A stretch of DNA of 51,942 bases, taken from contig NZ_BILW01000043.1 in the NCBI RefSeq assembly GCF_004000765.1, forward strand, positions 1 through 51,942, in the 5' to 3' direction. Source of the stretch: Paenibacillus chondroitinus NBRC 15376. GTDB lineage: Bacteria > Bacillota > Bacilli > Paenibacillales > NBRC-103111. The notes below the pieces were generated by a model. That model was not told the origin of the DNA. It was given only the letters and a program-made list of their open reading frames with translations, and did not search any database. Of this stretch, positions 1 to 9,065 are shown in pieces (the first letter of the stretch is position 1; the number at the start of each line of letters is the position of its first letter). The position numbers were made by a program, and so were the translations under genes.

Positions 1-78
1 CGGGCGCGGAGGCAAGAGCACGACGAGCGGCGACGGGGCGGCTACAAGCAACGCTGCCTCCCTCTTTTATGCGCGGAA

Positions 79-256
79 GGGAACTATAGAGCGCTATTTG
101 ACCGAATTTGCCGATATCGTCAGAATTGGGGAACTACAGGGTCTTATTCGCCACGAAAACCCAACATTTGGGCAAAAATGGACAAAATAGAGGACCACAG
201 TTCCCTCTGACCGGCCTATGCCCGAGTAATTTCGAAAATAGAGGATCATAGTTCCC
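79..256. repeat. Intergenic F-F-R-R repeat, copy A
   Basis: Four related 22-bp units: two forward at 79-100 and 129-150, two inverted at 184-205 and 235-256. The shared core is close to GGGAACTACAGGGCTCTATT. The two forward units start 50 bp apart, the two inverted ones 51 bp apart, and the central gap is 33 bp. The linkers are not alike between copies. The element fills most of the non-coding stretch 1-409, in which I see no convincing gene. Three more copies with the same geometry occur in the window. I do not recognise it as a named repeat family. Confidence 0.85.
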
Positions 257-409
257 CTCGCTTGGCTCCATGCACCAAAAAGGGCTATCCCCATGGTCAA
301 ATTCCTGACCTTTTGAGATAACCCTTATCGGTTTTGTCTGTTTTAACGGGACTATTTCCAGTTAACAGATCAGCAAGCTGCCCACTGCCCATCGAAGGAC
401 TTCGCCCTC

Positions 410-703
410 TTAGATCTCAATGTCAACAATCAAGCTATCCTCACGGCCTACCTCGCGAATATATGCAGCAACCGCTTGGTGCTCCGGATTTGGACCATAG
501 GCTTCAAGCGCAGCGCGATCCTCGAAACGCACCGACAAAACCACTTGGTATCCTTTATTTTTCTCTGAGAAGTTAATGCCTGCTTGAATATCGACAATCC
601 CCGTCAGATGAGAACGAAGCGCTTTGAAGCGGTCAACAACTTCTTGAAGCTGCTCCTGCGTAGTTGTTTCTCCGAATTTTACAAGTACAATATGATCGAT
701 CAT
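410..703 (-). CDS. Dabb family stress-responsive alpha/beta-barrel protein
   Basis: A 97-residue protein that begins with the typical Dabb opening (MIDHIVLVKF). It has a central helix-rich stretch and a histidine near the C-terminus (NPEHQAV), as in small dimeric ferredoxin-like barrels. Members of this family are induced by stress or act as small cyclases or monooxygenase-like enzymes in other organisms, and no substrate can be deduced here. Length is normal for the family. It is probably a monocistronic gene: the next minus-strand gene upstream ends 163 bp away. Confidence 0.85.
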   Translation of the reverse strand: MIDHIVLVKFGETTTQEQLQEVVDRFKALRSHLTGIVDIQAGINFSEKNKGYQVVLSVRFEDRAALEAYGPNPEHQAVAAYIREVGREDSLIVDIEI

Positions 704-866
704 AATACAAACCCTACTTTCTCCAAAACAATTTTGGCACGTTAATATGTAACGTCTTTCATCATATCAGGAAGGGATCGGCTCGTCGATATCCACAGCG
801 ATATCTCATTTCGGGTTTGAACACCGGCGCACGACCAGGATTCCAACGCATTAGGAAAACAGTCCT

Positions 867-1556
867 CTACTTGCCCGCCAACTCGGCGATTCGATCGGAC
901 AATACCACATGAGCGCCTGCCTCGCCTTTTTGGGCACAAGCGATTAACCCAGCAGCAATTTTGCTCGCTTGAATAGGGCGATAAGTCCGTAGCCTGCCAA
1001 TCATAAGCGGAGCAATCGCCCGTGAAACCAGGCTCCCCAACTGCTCCCCCACTCGGACTTCATCCCGATCCCCTAGAATCAGAGAAGGACGAAGCATATA
1101 CAGTGAGCGAAGATTCAACCCCCGAAGCCCCTGCTCAACATCCCCTTTTACCCGATTATAAAAGATAGAAGAAGCACGGTTCGCTCCCATCGCAGTCACG
1201 ATAGCAAAGACATCAGCCTTCGCTGCACCGGAAACTTCACCCAGTTTCATAGGGAATTCGAAATCTACTTTGCGAAATTGCTCTTGAGAGCCAGCTTTTT
1301 TAATGGTTGTCCCCAATGTACAAAACACATGAGCACCTGCCATAGCAGCCATAACAGCCGGGCTCAGGTCCGCTTCTAATTGGCTGTAATCTGTTTTCAC
1401 TTGAACGACCTTTTCACTTCCCTGATGATGACGGACCTGGATGTCCCTGCGGACAAGCGCAATAATTTTATCGTACCTAGAGTCCTCCAGCAGCAGCTGA
1501 ATCAATTCCCGTCCTACTAATCCTGTACCTCCCGCTACTATGGCCGTCACTCCCAT
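867..1556 (-). CDS. NAD(P)-binding Rossmann-fold oxidoreductase (NmrA/HTATIP2-like)
   Basis: A 229-residue protein with an N-terminal dinucleotide-binding loop (GGTGLVG, about residues 9-15), a typical 'ALVRRD' second strand, and a compact atypical short-chain dehydrogenase fold like B. subtilis YraR and human HTATIP2. Those relatives bind NADPH, and their physiological substrate is mostly unknown. A strong ribosome site (GGAGGAG) precedes the ATG. It starts 30 bp after the RDD-protein gene ends, so the two are likely cotranscribed. Confidence 0.8.
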   Translation of the reverse strand: MGVTAIVAGGTGLVGRELIQLLLEDSRYDKIIALVRRDIQVRHHQGSEKVVQVKTDYSQLEADLSPAVMAAMAGAHVFCTLGTTIKKAGSQEQFRKVDFEFPMKLGEVSGAAKADVFAIVTAMGANRASSIFYNRVKGDVEQGLRGLNLRSLYMLRPSLILGDRDEVRVGEQLGSLVSRAIAPLMIGRLRTYRPIQASKIAAGLIACAQKGEAGAHVVLSDRIAELAGK

Positions 1557-1586
1557 ACTGCTCCTCCTTCAACTCGCATCGGTGCC

Positions 1587-2387
1587 TCAAACTTCCCAAT
1601 CCTCACGCAGAGTCTCATATAGCTTAACCAAGAACGCAGACGCATCTTGAGCAATCGCTGAATCCTGATCTAATTTTTCCGCAAAATAGTGCGCAATAGG
1701 CGCAGCCAGCTCGGCCAACCTCGCATCAGACATAGTAGGCACTCTTTCGATCCAAGCCTGCAAAAGCTGCCAATCCTTAGCCGTGATTCCCTGCATACAA
1801 GCCTCCTCGATATGCCCCATGACAATCTCCGGATAGTTCTTGCGAGCGATCGCCTTTTCAAGTTGTTTTCGCCGTTTTATCCGTTCAAATCGCGCTTCAA
1901 CCACAACAAGGGTCCCAGCAACCATATCACCGATCCGCTTATCCTTCGAGCTTAAGAAAATGCTGAGCATTCCCACAAAATAGAAAGAAGGCATCACATC
2001 GAGCAAGCGAAACAAATTGCGAATGATAATGGATAACAGCGTTGCAGATTGGCCGTTGTTTTGAATGACACGCAGGCCTAACCAGCGTTTTCCCAGCGTT
2101 TGTCCACCCATAAAAGCTTCCAAACATACGAAATAACCCAGGTTTAATACAATCCATAAAACGATAGTAATTGCCAAAAGATAATCCGCAAGGTCAGGCA
2201 GCCAACTGCCCGAGTATAACCTGCTCACCAAAATGACGAATACGAACAACAGGACATTTACAAATATTAAAATAAGGCTATCCAACAGATGCGCCGCCGC
2301 CCTGCTGCCTATTCCGGCAGTTTGAAATTGCAATTGCACCTGCTCAGGGGTGACGACCGTTACTTCTCTATCCAAAGGCTCGTTCAT
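1587..2387 (-). CDS. RDD family membrane protein
   Basis: A 266-residue protein with an RDD domain at about residues 20-155. It has the conserved Arg and Asp in the first membrane helix (about R29, D36), three hydrophobic segments near 30-54, 66-92 and 122-147, and a further Asp in 'LLDVMP'. The last 100 residues are soluble and probably cytoplasmic. RDD proteins are poorly understood; some behave as ion antiporters or transport accessory proteins. It is divergent from the SpoIIM-family gene (about 130 bp between starts). RDD, SpoIIM, DUF58 and MoxR genes often sit together in Gram-positive genomes, so it may belong functionally with the block that follows. Confidence 0.88.
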   Translation of the reverse strand: MNEPLDREVTVVTPEQVQLQFQTAGIGSRAAAHLLDSLILIFVNVLLFVFVILVSRLYSGSWLPDLADYLLAITIVLWIVLNLGYFVCLEAFMGGQTLGKRWLGLRVIQNNGQSATLLSIIIRNLFRLLDVMPSFYFVGMLSIFLSSKDKRIGDMVAGTLVVVEARFERIKRRKQLEKAIARKNYPEIVMGHIEEACMQGITAKDWQLLQAWIERVPTMSDARLAELAAPIAHYFAEKLDQDSAIAQDASAFLVKLYETLREDWEV

Positions 2388-2519
2388 AACATCTCCTTAA
2401 TGTTGCATAATTATGGTAATTTAAGACTTTCCTATGATAAAATGAACAGATTACAGCAAACCTCAGCCTACAACCCGGATAGGTTTCGCTAGAGCTAGTA
2501 GAACGCTTAGGAGGCTTTT

Positions 2520-3494
2520 ATGGACATCTCGCGATTTATCCGAGAACACAAATCCCAATGGACAGAGCTAGAACAATTGCTGCTTCAGCTAGGCAAGAGA
2601 AAACGCAGCCTTCAGGCCAGTCAAGTGAACAGGTTTACGGAGCTTTACAAAACAGCTTCAGCGCATTTGGCCACACTCCAAACCCACTCGCCCGCAGATG
2701 AAACAACCGTTTATCTAAATCATCTTGTCTCACAAGCGCACAATACAATGTACAAAGACAGCCTTACAAGCAGCGCTCAAATGAAGGAGTTTTTCCTCCA
2801 TTATTTCCCTTCGCTGATCCAAGCAAGAAGCCTGTTCGTCGGCTTTGCTTTCGTTCTGTTTCTGCTGGGAGGTTTGCTCGGCTTCCTCTCGGTTTGGCAT
2901 GATCCGCTGAATCTAGCCTTCATTATGCCAGGTGGCATGGCTGATAACATCGATCCGTCCAAAACAGCGGATCCCCGAGGGGACCTGCATTCGCCGCTAA
3001 TCTCGACGGCAATCATGACAAATAATATCCGAGTCGCGGTTCTCGCCTTCATCAGCGGCATCACGCTTGGCATCGGAACTGTCTACCTGATGATTAGCAA
3101 CGGCCTTCTCGTTGGCGCCTTGGCTGCTATTTACATGCAATCCGGAAAAAGTTATGTATTTTGGGCGTACATTTTGCCGCACGGGATTATTGAGCTTACC
3201 GCTATTTTTATAGCAGGTGGTGCCGGTTTATACATGGGCTATCGCTTTTTCGTGCCGGGACCTTATCCGCGCAAGCTGCGTTTTCTGGAGTCGGCCAAGG
3301 AATCCGCCCAGCTCTTGATCGGTACGATTCCGCTATTTATTATCGCTGGTCTCATCGAGGGTTACATTACGCCTTCCACGCTGCCACTCGAAATGAAATA
3401 CATTATCGCCGGCGTTACTTTACTGCTCCTCGCGTTGTATTTCGTTTATGGCATCCGCAAACGCACAAGCAGCAAGCAATTATTAACGCTATAA
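2520..3494 (+). CDS. SpoIIM-family (stage II sporulation M-like) membrane protein
   Basis: A 324-residue protein with a charged N-terminal domain (1-100) and about six membrane helices from residue 104 onward. It includes the conserved 'HGIIEL' motif in the fourth helix that defines the SpoIIM/DUF95 family. An AGGAGG site lies just before the ATG. True SpoIIM acts with SpoIID and SpoIIP in forespore engulfment and is about 210 residues; this longer version with an extra N-terminal domain is the paralogue usually found beside RDD/MoxR/DUF58 genes, so a sporulation role should not be assumed. Its stop overlaps the end of the convergent DUF58 gene by six bases. Confidence 0.85.
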   Translation: MDISRFIREHKSQWTELEQLLLQLGKRKRSLQASQVNRFTELYKTASAHLATLQTHSPADETTVYLNHLVSQAHNTMYKDSLTSSAQMKEFFLHYFPSLIQARSLFVGFAFVLFLLGGLLGFLSVWHDPLNLAFIMPGGMADNIDPSKTADPRGDLHSPLISTAIMTNNIRVAVLAFISGITLGIGTVYLMISNGLLVGALAAIYMQSGKSYVFWAYILPHGIIELTAIFIAGGAGLYMGYRFFVPGPYPRKLRFLESAKESAQLLIGTIPLFIIAGLIEGYITPSTLPLEMKYIIAGVTLLLLALYFVYGIRKRTSSKQLLTL

Positions 3495-4874
3495 ACGGTC
3501 ATTCGCTTTCAAATCCAAATAAGCATTAACGGCGCTAAGCGTCAGCTGGTCGGCGGGGACATCCATCACGGGAATGCCTCTGCCGGCCATTTCGTTTACA
3601 TAGGCGTATCGATCCGTCGTAAACTTGTGGGCCATGCTCATCTTATAGGCTTGCCGGCTATCTTCAGCCCGAACACGCGCCCATTGATGAATCAGCGGAT
3701 CCTGGATCGATAAGAGCAGCGCCTGATGGCTTCTGCGGAGCCGCAGCACATACGGCAGCATTTCTTGGTTATATAGATAGCTCTCCATATCGGAAAATAG
3801 GACGACAAGCGAGCGTTTTTTCAGAAAACGCAGGATGTGTGTGAAGGCGATCTGCGTGCTGGATTCCACAAAATCCGTGTTTAAATCATACACCGCCTTC
3901 GTTAAGGCTTGCAGATGAGGCAGTCCTTTTCCTGCCGGCACATACACTTTAACCTTGTTGGAGTAAGCGATCAACGCAACTTGATCTCCTTGCTTGAGCG
4001 CTACTGCAGCTAAAGTCAACGCAGCTGCTAAAGTCCGATCCAGCTTCACTTGGCCTTCCAGCTCAATTGCCATTTGCCTGCCGCAGTCCAGCACGATGGT
4101 GACAATTTTCCCTTTTTCCGGTTGAAAAAGGTTTGTCATCAGCTTCGTCGTACGCGCCGACGCTTTCCAATTGATAAGCCGGACGTCGTCTCCCTGTACA
4201 TAATCCCGAATGTAGTGGAACTCGGAGCCGCTGCGCTGCTTTTTGAAAACACGATGGCCCTCCAGAATTAAAACATCCTGAACCGCGTTAAGCACCCCCC
4301 GCACCTGTGACAAATCCGGATAAATCTCAATGGTGTTTGGGGAGTTCAGAACCACCTGCTTCTTCCAAAGCCCCATGCCTCCGAAATAGCGCAGAACCAC
4401 ATTTTCAAAAACATATCGGCCTCTTTCAGTAGCCATCACCGTATAACCTAAGGAAGCAGTTGATTTACCCGCAATAGAGCCGCATAATTGGCTGCTTTCC
4501 AGTTGAAAGGTGTAGGGCATATGATCCATTAGCTCAACGTGCACGACAGAAGATTGCTCCAAACCCAAACTCTCTAGCTCTAGACTCACCTCAAAAGTGC
4601 TCCTCACATCCGCCTGTTCAGGGAGTGTTCGCCGTATTTTCCAACTGCTGCGTTTGGGAAGCAGAAGAAGGTCGATTGCACTTAGTACCAGTAATAGCGC
4701 ATTGAAGCTCCAAAAAACAGGCAGAACCGCATCAAAAGGAGATGCGATCAGCATCCCGGCTGCGCCAATAAGCACCAGAACAATGAGTCTTCGTGTGGGC
4801 AAAATGAAGTCGTGGAAGAAGGTTTTATCTAGGAACCGGAATAGAGCCGAGCGTTTCTTGAATGATTTGGTCAC
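3489..4874 (-). CDS. DUF58 domain-containing protein
   Basis: A 461-residue protein with two adjacent hydrophobic segments near the N-terminus (about 28-65) and the DUF58 core ('SEFHYIRDYVQGDDVRLINW', about residues 216-235), followed by a von Willebrand A-like fold ('VTIVLDCGRQM'). DUF58 proteins accompany MoxR ATPases, probably as their adaptor or substrate. I take the GTG at 4874 as start because GGAGG lies nine bases upstream; this makes it overlap the MoxR gene by 50 bases, suggesting translational coupling. It is last in a five-gene minus-strand run that starts at 8596. Confidence 0.9.
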   Translation of the reverse strand: MTKSFKKRSALFRFLDKTFFHDFILPTRRLIVLVLIGAAGMLIASPFDAVLPVFWSFNALLLVLSAIDLLLLPKRSSWKIRRTLPEQADVRSTFEVSLELESLGLEQSSVVHVELMDHMPYTFQLESSQLCGSIAGKSTASLGYTVMATERGRYVFENVVLRYFGGMGLWKKQVVLNSPNTIEIYPDLSQVRGVLNAVQDVLILEGHRVFKKQRSGSEFHYIRDYVQGDDVRLINWKASARTTKLMTNLFQPEKGKIVTIVLDCGRQMAIELEGQVKLDRTLAAALTLAAVALKQGDQVALIAYSNKVKVYVPAGKGLPHLQALTKAVYDLNTDFVESSTQIAFTHILRFLKKRSLVVLFSDMESYLYNQEMLPYVLRLRRSHQALLLSIQDPLIHQWARVRAEDSRQAYKMSMAHKFTTDRYAYVNEMAGRGIPVMDVPADQLTLSAVNAYLDLKANDRL

Positions 4875-5745
4875 TCGTTCCGCCCTCCAGTTCCGCTTGC
4901 GGTGTCAGCAGCAGTCTGTGCCGCAGCGCAGGCCGCGCGACAAGCTTGATATCATCCGGCGTGACATAGGTCCGGCCATCCATAAGAGCCCAGGCTTTGC
5001 TCGCCATCAGCACAGCGATTCCCGCTCGGGGACTAGCGCCCAGTTGAATCTTCTTGGACTCGCGGGTTTTGCGAATAAGCGTTGTGATATAAGCGTATAA
5101 AGAGTCCTCCACCACGACATCGGTCAATTTCCGTTGCAGTTCAACGATCCGCTCTGGGGTCATTAAAGCTTGAAGCGGCTCTTCTTCCTGCTGGTGAAAA
5201 GGCAAATGTCCCCGAAGAATGGCAATCTCCGCTTCTTCGCCGGGGTAATCGAGCACCAGCTTAAACATGAACCGGTCGAGCTGTGCTTCCGGCAGCGGGT
5301 ACGTGCCTTCGTATTCGACGGGATTTTGGGTCGCTACGACAAAAAAAGGATTAGGCAGCTTGTACGTATTACCTTGAATCGTGACCTGCCGCTCCTCCAT
5401 GGCTTCGAGCAGCGCAGCCTGTGTTTTCGGCCCAGAACGGTTAATTTCATCAGCCAATAACACATTCGTGAAAATCGGACCTTGAATCGTTGTAAACGAA
5501 TGGTCCTGCATTTGGTAGATCACACTGCCTGTAATATCTGCAGGCATCAAATCCGGTGTAAATTGAATACGGCGGTATTCCCCGCCGGTTAATTCCGCGA
5601 GGGTGCGCGCCATCTTCGTTTTCCCGAGACCCGGCACGCCCTCAAGGAGGACATGCCCTCCTGCTAATAAGGCGGTTGCAAGCAGTCTGGTGTTCAGCTT
5701 TTGGCCGAACACGCGCTGCTCCAAAGCTTGTATCAGTTCATTCAT
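4825..5745 (-). CDS. MoxR family AAA+ ATPase
   Basis: A 306-residue AAA+ protein with a Walker A loop (GVPGLGKT, about residues 36-43), Walker B ('VLLADEINR'), the MoxR signature 'ATQNPVEYEGTYPLPEAQLDRFMF' (split here: ATQNPVEYEG then TYPLPEAQLDRF) and a C-terminal lid domain. MoxR ATPases act as chaperones that activate or assemble partner proteins, usually encoded next door. I prefer the ATG at 5745, with AAGGAG eight bases upstream; an in-frame GTG at 5754 overlaps the preceding stop but has the ribosome site directly against it. Confidence 0.93.
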   Translation of the reverse strand: MNELIQALEQRVFGQKLNTRLLATALLAGGHVLLEGVPGLGKTKMARTLAELTGGEYRRIQFTPDLMPADITGSVIYQMQDHSFTTIQGPIFTNVLLADEINRSGPKTQAALLEAMEERQVTIQGNTYKLPNPFFVVATQNPVEYEGTYPLPEAQLDRFMFKLVLDYPGEEAEIAILRGHLPFHQQEEEPLQALMTPERIVELQRKLTDVVVEDSLYAYITTLIRKTRESKKIQLGASPRAGIAVLMASKAWALMDGRTYVTPDDIKLVARPALRHRLLLTPQAELEGGTSDQIIQETLGSIPVPR

Positions 5746-5750
5746 TACGC

Positions 5751-6941
5751 TCACTCCTTCTCCAAGTAGGCGATCATTTCGCCCATCTCCCGCGTTCGCT
5801 GCACGAACGCTGTCGTGCTCACGCCGCCGCTCTCTACCGGCGGCTCCGCCAGCAGGCGCATCAGCTGCGCTGCCTGCGCCTCCGGCATCCGGCCGCGCGC
5901 AGCTTCCGCGGCCTGCAAAACACTAGCGCTGGGGCTAAGCCCCCAGCGCTGATACAGCAGCTGCCGCAGGAACAGCTGCTGCTGCGCCAGCGCCTCGCGC
6001 CTGTAGCCGAGGCGCTCGTACCAAGCGGCGACGGCGTGCACGCCTTCGTCGCCGCGACGGACCGTCCACGCCCGGGGCGTGTGGACGGGGCCAAAGCGCT
6101 TGCCGCGCAGCCAGAGCCACAGCAGCAGCGCAAGACCAAGCTGCGCGCTTGCCAGCACGAGCCACGCGGGATACACGGCCAGCAGTCCGGGCTTCGTCCC
6201 GTAGCCGTGATGGGTCTCGTCGACCCACACGGCGTCCCAGGACTTCGCGAACAGCGGCCAGATTAATTCGAAATGGGACGCCTCATCAATTGTCCCATTC
6301 TGCAACCACGTCGGGGTCAGCACCATCGTGATGCTGCCCGCCCCTTCCTGCACGCGGCTGGCGAGCACGCCGCGCTCATCTTCAAACAGCGCCAGCCCGC
6401 TGCCCCCAGGCTGAAGCCGATAAGAGGTTTCAACTTTGCCCGTCAGCGTCTCGTCCGCTGACGCATAATCCGCCGAAACACGAATCGTTGAGACAGCCTT
6501 CACTTGTTGCTCTTGTTTCCCTAACTGCTCTAGTTCCCCCAACGCCCCCCGTGCATCCTGCGGCCCGCCATCCACGCGGACCGTCTCCCAAGACGCCCAG
6601 CCTTGAGGTTCGCGGTCAAAAATAATGGCATCATTCCCCGCCTGCACCCACTTTAACAGATGCTCCCGATCCGATTTCGTCACGGCGGACGGCTGTATAG
6701 CGACTAGCAGCATGGAGGTTCCCCCAGGCAAATGCTTCCAATCCAACCGCCACTCCTTAACGGCTGATTGCTTAGTGGCAAGCAGTTCTTTCCAAGCTTT
6801 GGTACCATCTACATCTGCAGAAAACGAAAGATAAGGAGGTAAATCCGGCAGCTTCGGCTTCGCCAGCCAGTACCCCAGTGCAAAAAACAGCAAGATGCTG
6901 ACAGCTAGTCCCACATGGAGCTTATTCAGCCCTTTCGTCAT
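5751..6941 (-). CDS. DUF4350 domain-containing membrane protein
   Basis: A 396-residue protein. An N-terminal signal-anchor helix (about 9-28) is followed by an extracytoplasmic DUF4350 region (about 35-235, with 'HHGYG' near the end) and a second helix near 255-275, then a cytoplasmic tail. GGAGG lies nine bases before the ATG, and the start overlaps the end of the DUF4129 gene. Its function is unknown, and the conserved neighbourhood suggests part of a membrane complex with MoxR and DUF58. The 3' half is strikingly GC-rich (72% by hand count at 5941-6000), whereas the 5' half is near 55%. Confidence 0.82.
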   Translation of the reverse strand: MTKGLNKLHVGLAVSILLFFALGYWLAKPKLPDLPPYLSFSADVDGTKAWKELLATKQSAVKEWRLDWKHLPGGTSMLLVAIQPSAVTKSDREHLLKWVQAGNDAIIFDREPQGWASWETVRVDGGPQDARGALGELEQLGKQEQQVKAVSTIRVSADYASADETLTGKVETSYRLQPGGSGLALFEDERGVLASRVQEGAGSITMVLTPTWLQNGTIDEASHFELIWPLFAKSWDAVWVDETHHGYGTKPGLLAVYPAWLVLASAQLGLALLLWLWLRGKRFGPVHTPRAWTVRRGDEGVHAVAAWYERLGYRREALAQQQLFLRQLLYQRWGLSPSASVLQAAEAARGRMPEAQAAQLMRLLAEPPVESGGVSTTAFVQRTREMGEMIAYLEKE

Positions 6942-7575
6942 CTCCGGTTACCTCCTTCCTGGCGATAACCCTGGCTACCTGTTCATACAACCATGAGAAC
7001 TGCTGCTCAGTTACGGCTTCTTTTCCGTACCAAACTCGTTCAAAAAGCAACGAGCTCTCCTGGAACAAAGGAACTAACGATGAGGCCGAGCCTCTTAGTT
7101 CCTCCGCATATTCCCAGTTTGTTTTCCATTTTTCCACACGAATCAGACGCGCATCTTCCATATAAAACAGAAACGACAGAAAGACGGAGCGCACTCCCTC
7201 TCTCCAATCGCCTACTCCCTTAAGCTCCGATGCTTGCTGCCAGTAATAGCGATACGACCGGCTTACTTCACCTTGCGGCAAAAACGTTTCCGAACGGACC
7301 CGCTTTTGCCACATCATTTGTTTCAGGAACCAGTAAATCGCAAAAGCTGTAATCCCCAACAACAGAATTGCTACTACGACAGTCAACCAGTCTGACACCG
7401 CTGCAGATACCTCAAAATGAGGCAGCCAGCTCCGTAATTTCTGAAGAACGGGTTCCAGCCATGTCAACAGCGAACCATTCTTTTTGGCTTCATAGGCTGT
7501 GTATTCATCCTGTTTCAGGATTTGCAGCAATTGTTCTTTGTCGTCCTGCAAAGAAATTACGAACCTATAACTCAT
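6922..7575 (-). CDS. DUF4129 domain-containing membrane protein
   Basis: A 217-residue protein with one clear membrane helix (about residues 63-83). It is followed by the DUF4129 domain, recognisable by 'FEVSLL'-type helices and the closing 'WLYEQV' region. DUF4129 domains occur in MoxR operons and at the end of transglutaminase-like membrane proteins. I place the start at the ATG at 7575, which overlaps the previous gene's stop by 11 bases; an in-frame TTG lies at 7593. The start is less certain than the gene. Confidence 0.8.
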   Translation of the reverse strand: MSYRFVISLQDDKEQLLQILKQDEYTAYEAKKNGSLLTWLEPVLQKLRSWLPHFEVSAAVSDWLTVVVAILLLGITAFAIYWFLKQMMWQKRVRSETFLPQGEVSRSYRYYWQQASELKGVGDWREGVRSVFLSFLFYMEDARLIRVEKWKTNWEYAEELRGSASSLVPLFQESSLLFERVWYGKEAVTEQQFSWLYEQVARVIARKEVTGDDERAE

Positions 7576-8596
7576 TCTTTTTATCCAAATCAATAGGCAG
7601 ATAAGGGGTCGAAGCGTCTGAGATTGTACTATCGATCATAGACTCTAAGCCCAAACCCTCATTCCGTACCCGTTGGTCAAAGAAACTGACCACATACGGC
7701 AGAAACCACAGTGACATAACCAGAATGGAAATCAAACTTTGCAGCAGCTGCGCCCCTAGCCCCAACCCGAAAATAGCGGCAATAACGAGCTGAACAACGG
7801 CTAGAAACAAGTACAAAATAATACTGAGCACGATGTACATGCCAAATAAACGCCAAAAACTTTTACGCGATAAGCTCCAGCTTCGGCCAAGGCCAATCGA
7901 TTCTTCTCCCAAAGCTACATAAGGTAAATAGTAACTCCAGCGAATCATAAAATAAGCAAACGTGAACAGCGCCCCCAGCCCGAGAATGGCAAAAAACACA
8001 ATGGTAAACGCTAGCGCACCGCCACCGAACCCGCCTACCGAGCTTGAGAAGCTGCCGCCAACGGCAAAAATGACAGCAAAAACAATCATAATAAGAGCTA
8101 TTCCAAAATAAAAGCCAAACATAATGAGTCCAAATAAAAACGTACTGCCTGCCATCGGCCAAAAACGAGTGAATGATTTTTTTAGTAATTGCCCTAAGCT
8201 CGGCGTCTCTTTCCCATCGAAACTAGCCTTTACCAGATGAACAACCGATGCGATTGAAGCTGGCATAAGACCTAAAAACATAATCGGGACTAACACCAGC
8301 ACGAATACGAGCATTTTCCACACGTAGCCCTCATCACGTAAAGCAGGATCGTTTTGTAGAAACGTAGAGTTCGGTCCGAACATATCCTGCAGCGAACCGC
8401 CATTACGAATTTGTTCAATAAAGGACCCCGATGTTACCGCCGTTTCTTGAAAAGTCAGCAAATGCTGCAGCAGATAAAAAGGGCCGTATAAAATTAGCAT
8501 GATGAATGTTAATACAATGAAGTGTTTTCGATACAACTGGAAACTGCGATCTAACAATCTTCCAATTCCCATCGGTCGTGCGCTTGCATTTTGCAT
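7565..8596 (-). CDS. Multi-pass membrane protein (GlpQ-membrane-domain/DUF975-like)
   Basis: A protein of about 343 residues, almost wholly hydrophobic, with six or so membrane helices. It includes a Gly/Ser/Phe-rich loop in the middle (about 190-205). It opens with a short soluble stretch (MQNASARPMGIGRLLDRSF), which resembles proteins annotated as glycerophosphoryl diester phosphodiesterase membrane domain. No catalytic domain is present. The start at 8596 is preferred over the upstream in-frame ATG at 8704 because the intervening 36 codons look non-coding and a G-rich site precedes it. It heads the five-gene membrane/MoxR run; its promoter should lie between it and repeat copy B. Confidence 0.8.
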   Translation of the reverse strand: MQNASARPMGIGRLLDRSFQLYRKHFIVLTFIMLILYGPFYLLQHLLTFQETAVTSGSFIEQIRNGGSLQDMFGPNSTFLQNDPALRDEGYVWKMLVFVLVLVPIMFLGLMPASIASVVHLVKASFDGKETPSLGQLLKKSFTRFWPMAGSTFLFGLIMFGFYFGIALIMIVFAVIFAVGGSFSSSVGGFGGGALAFTIVFFAILGLGALFTFAYFMIRWSYYLPYVALGEESIGLGRSWSLSRKSFWRLFGMYIVLSIILYLFLAVVQLVIAAIFGLGLGAQLLQSLISILVMSLWFLPYVVSFFDQRVRNEGLGLESMIDSTISDASTPYLPIDLDKKNEL

Positions 8597-8785
8597 GGTT
8601 AACCATAACCCCCCAAATGTTGGTAATTCTTTAACTCCCTGACTATTATACACTATTCCTGCAAGATTCTGACCACTAAATTGTATGAACAAGCAGTTCG
8701 CCATACTAACAATAGTGGAACTCCGTTCGCTGGCGTTTCACGCAACTACTCGCATAAGGAAAGTAGAGGTATTTCAACCAGTTAA

Positions 8786-8963
8786 GAGAACTACAAGGTC
8801 TTATTTCGGTAAAAAAAAGCCATTTAGATGGCGAAGAGGAACTAGCGAGCCTTATTTCACCCTGATCCCGCTGATTTGCGGTCATAGCGGCGAAATAGTG
8901 GACCACAGTTCCCTTCCTCAGCTAAATCGGCTGTTTTGCCTCAAATAGCGCCCTGTAGATCCC
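8786..8963. repeat. Intergenic F-F-R-R repeat, copy B
   Basis: Units at 8786-8807 and 8837-8858 (forward) and 8892-8913 and 8942-8963 (inverted). The start-to-start distances are 51 and 50 bp and the central gap is 33 bp, as in the other copies. Individual units have diverged, for example GAGAACTACAAGGTCTTATT, but keep the GAACT...TATT frame. It occupies the 456-bp gap between the start of the membrane protein (8596) and the end of the diguanylate cyclase (9053). Confidence 0.85.
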
Positions 8964-9030
8964 CTATCCCGGGTCACCTCCGCCTAGCGCCACCTGTCTT
9001 TGCTTTTGCCCACTCAACCCCCAAAAACAC

Positions 9031-9065
9031 AAAAAGCCAGACCGATGATTTCTCATCGATCCAGC
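9031..9065 (-). terminator. Rho-independent terminator overlapping the cyclase stop codon
   Basis: Read on the minus strand, a 13-bp stem with three G-U pairs (arms 9053-9065 and 9036-9048) closes over a four-base loop and is followed by five T. The 5' arm includes the last codons and the stop of the diguanylate cyclase, so the gene ends inside its own terminator. Confidence 0.7.

Noticed and set aside
1..78. Possible end of a protein-coding gene at the left edge
   Set aside because: One frame stays open into the repeat, but it is low-complexity and GC-rich with no recognisable motif; too little sequence to call.
94..300. 68-codon minus-strand open frame across repeat copy A
   Set aside because: It is made of repeat units read through; similar frames appear in the other copies, with no ribosome site.
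2520..3494. The engulfment protein SpoIIM itself
   Set aside because: It is over 100 residues longer than SpoIIM, with an extra N-terminal domain, and lies in the RDD/MoxR/DUF58 neighbourhood; it is a paralogue.
8786..8963. Repeat elements as CRISPR arrays
   Set aside because: Units occur in both orientations, only four per copy, diverged from each other, and no cas genes are present.
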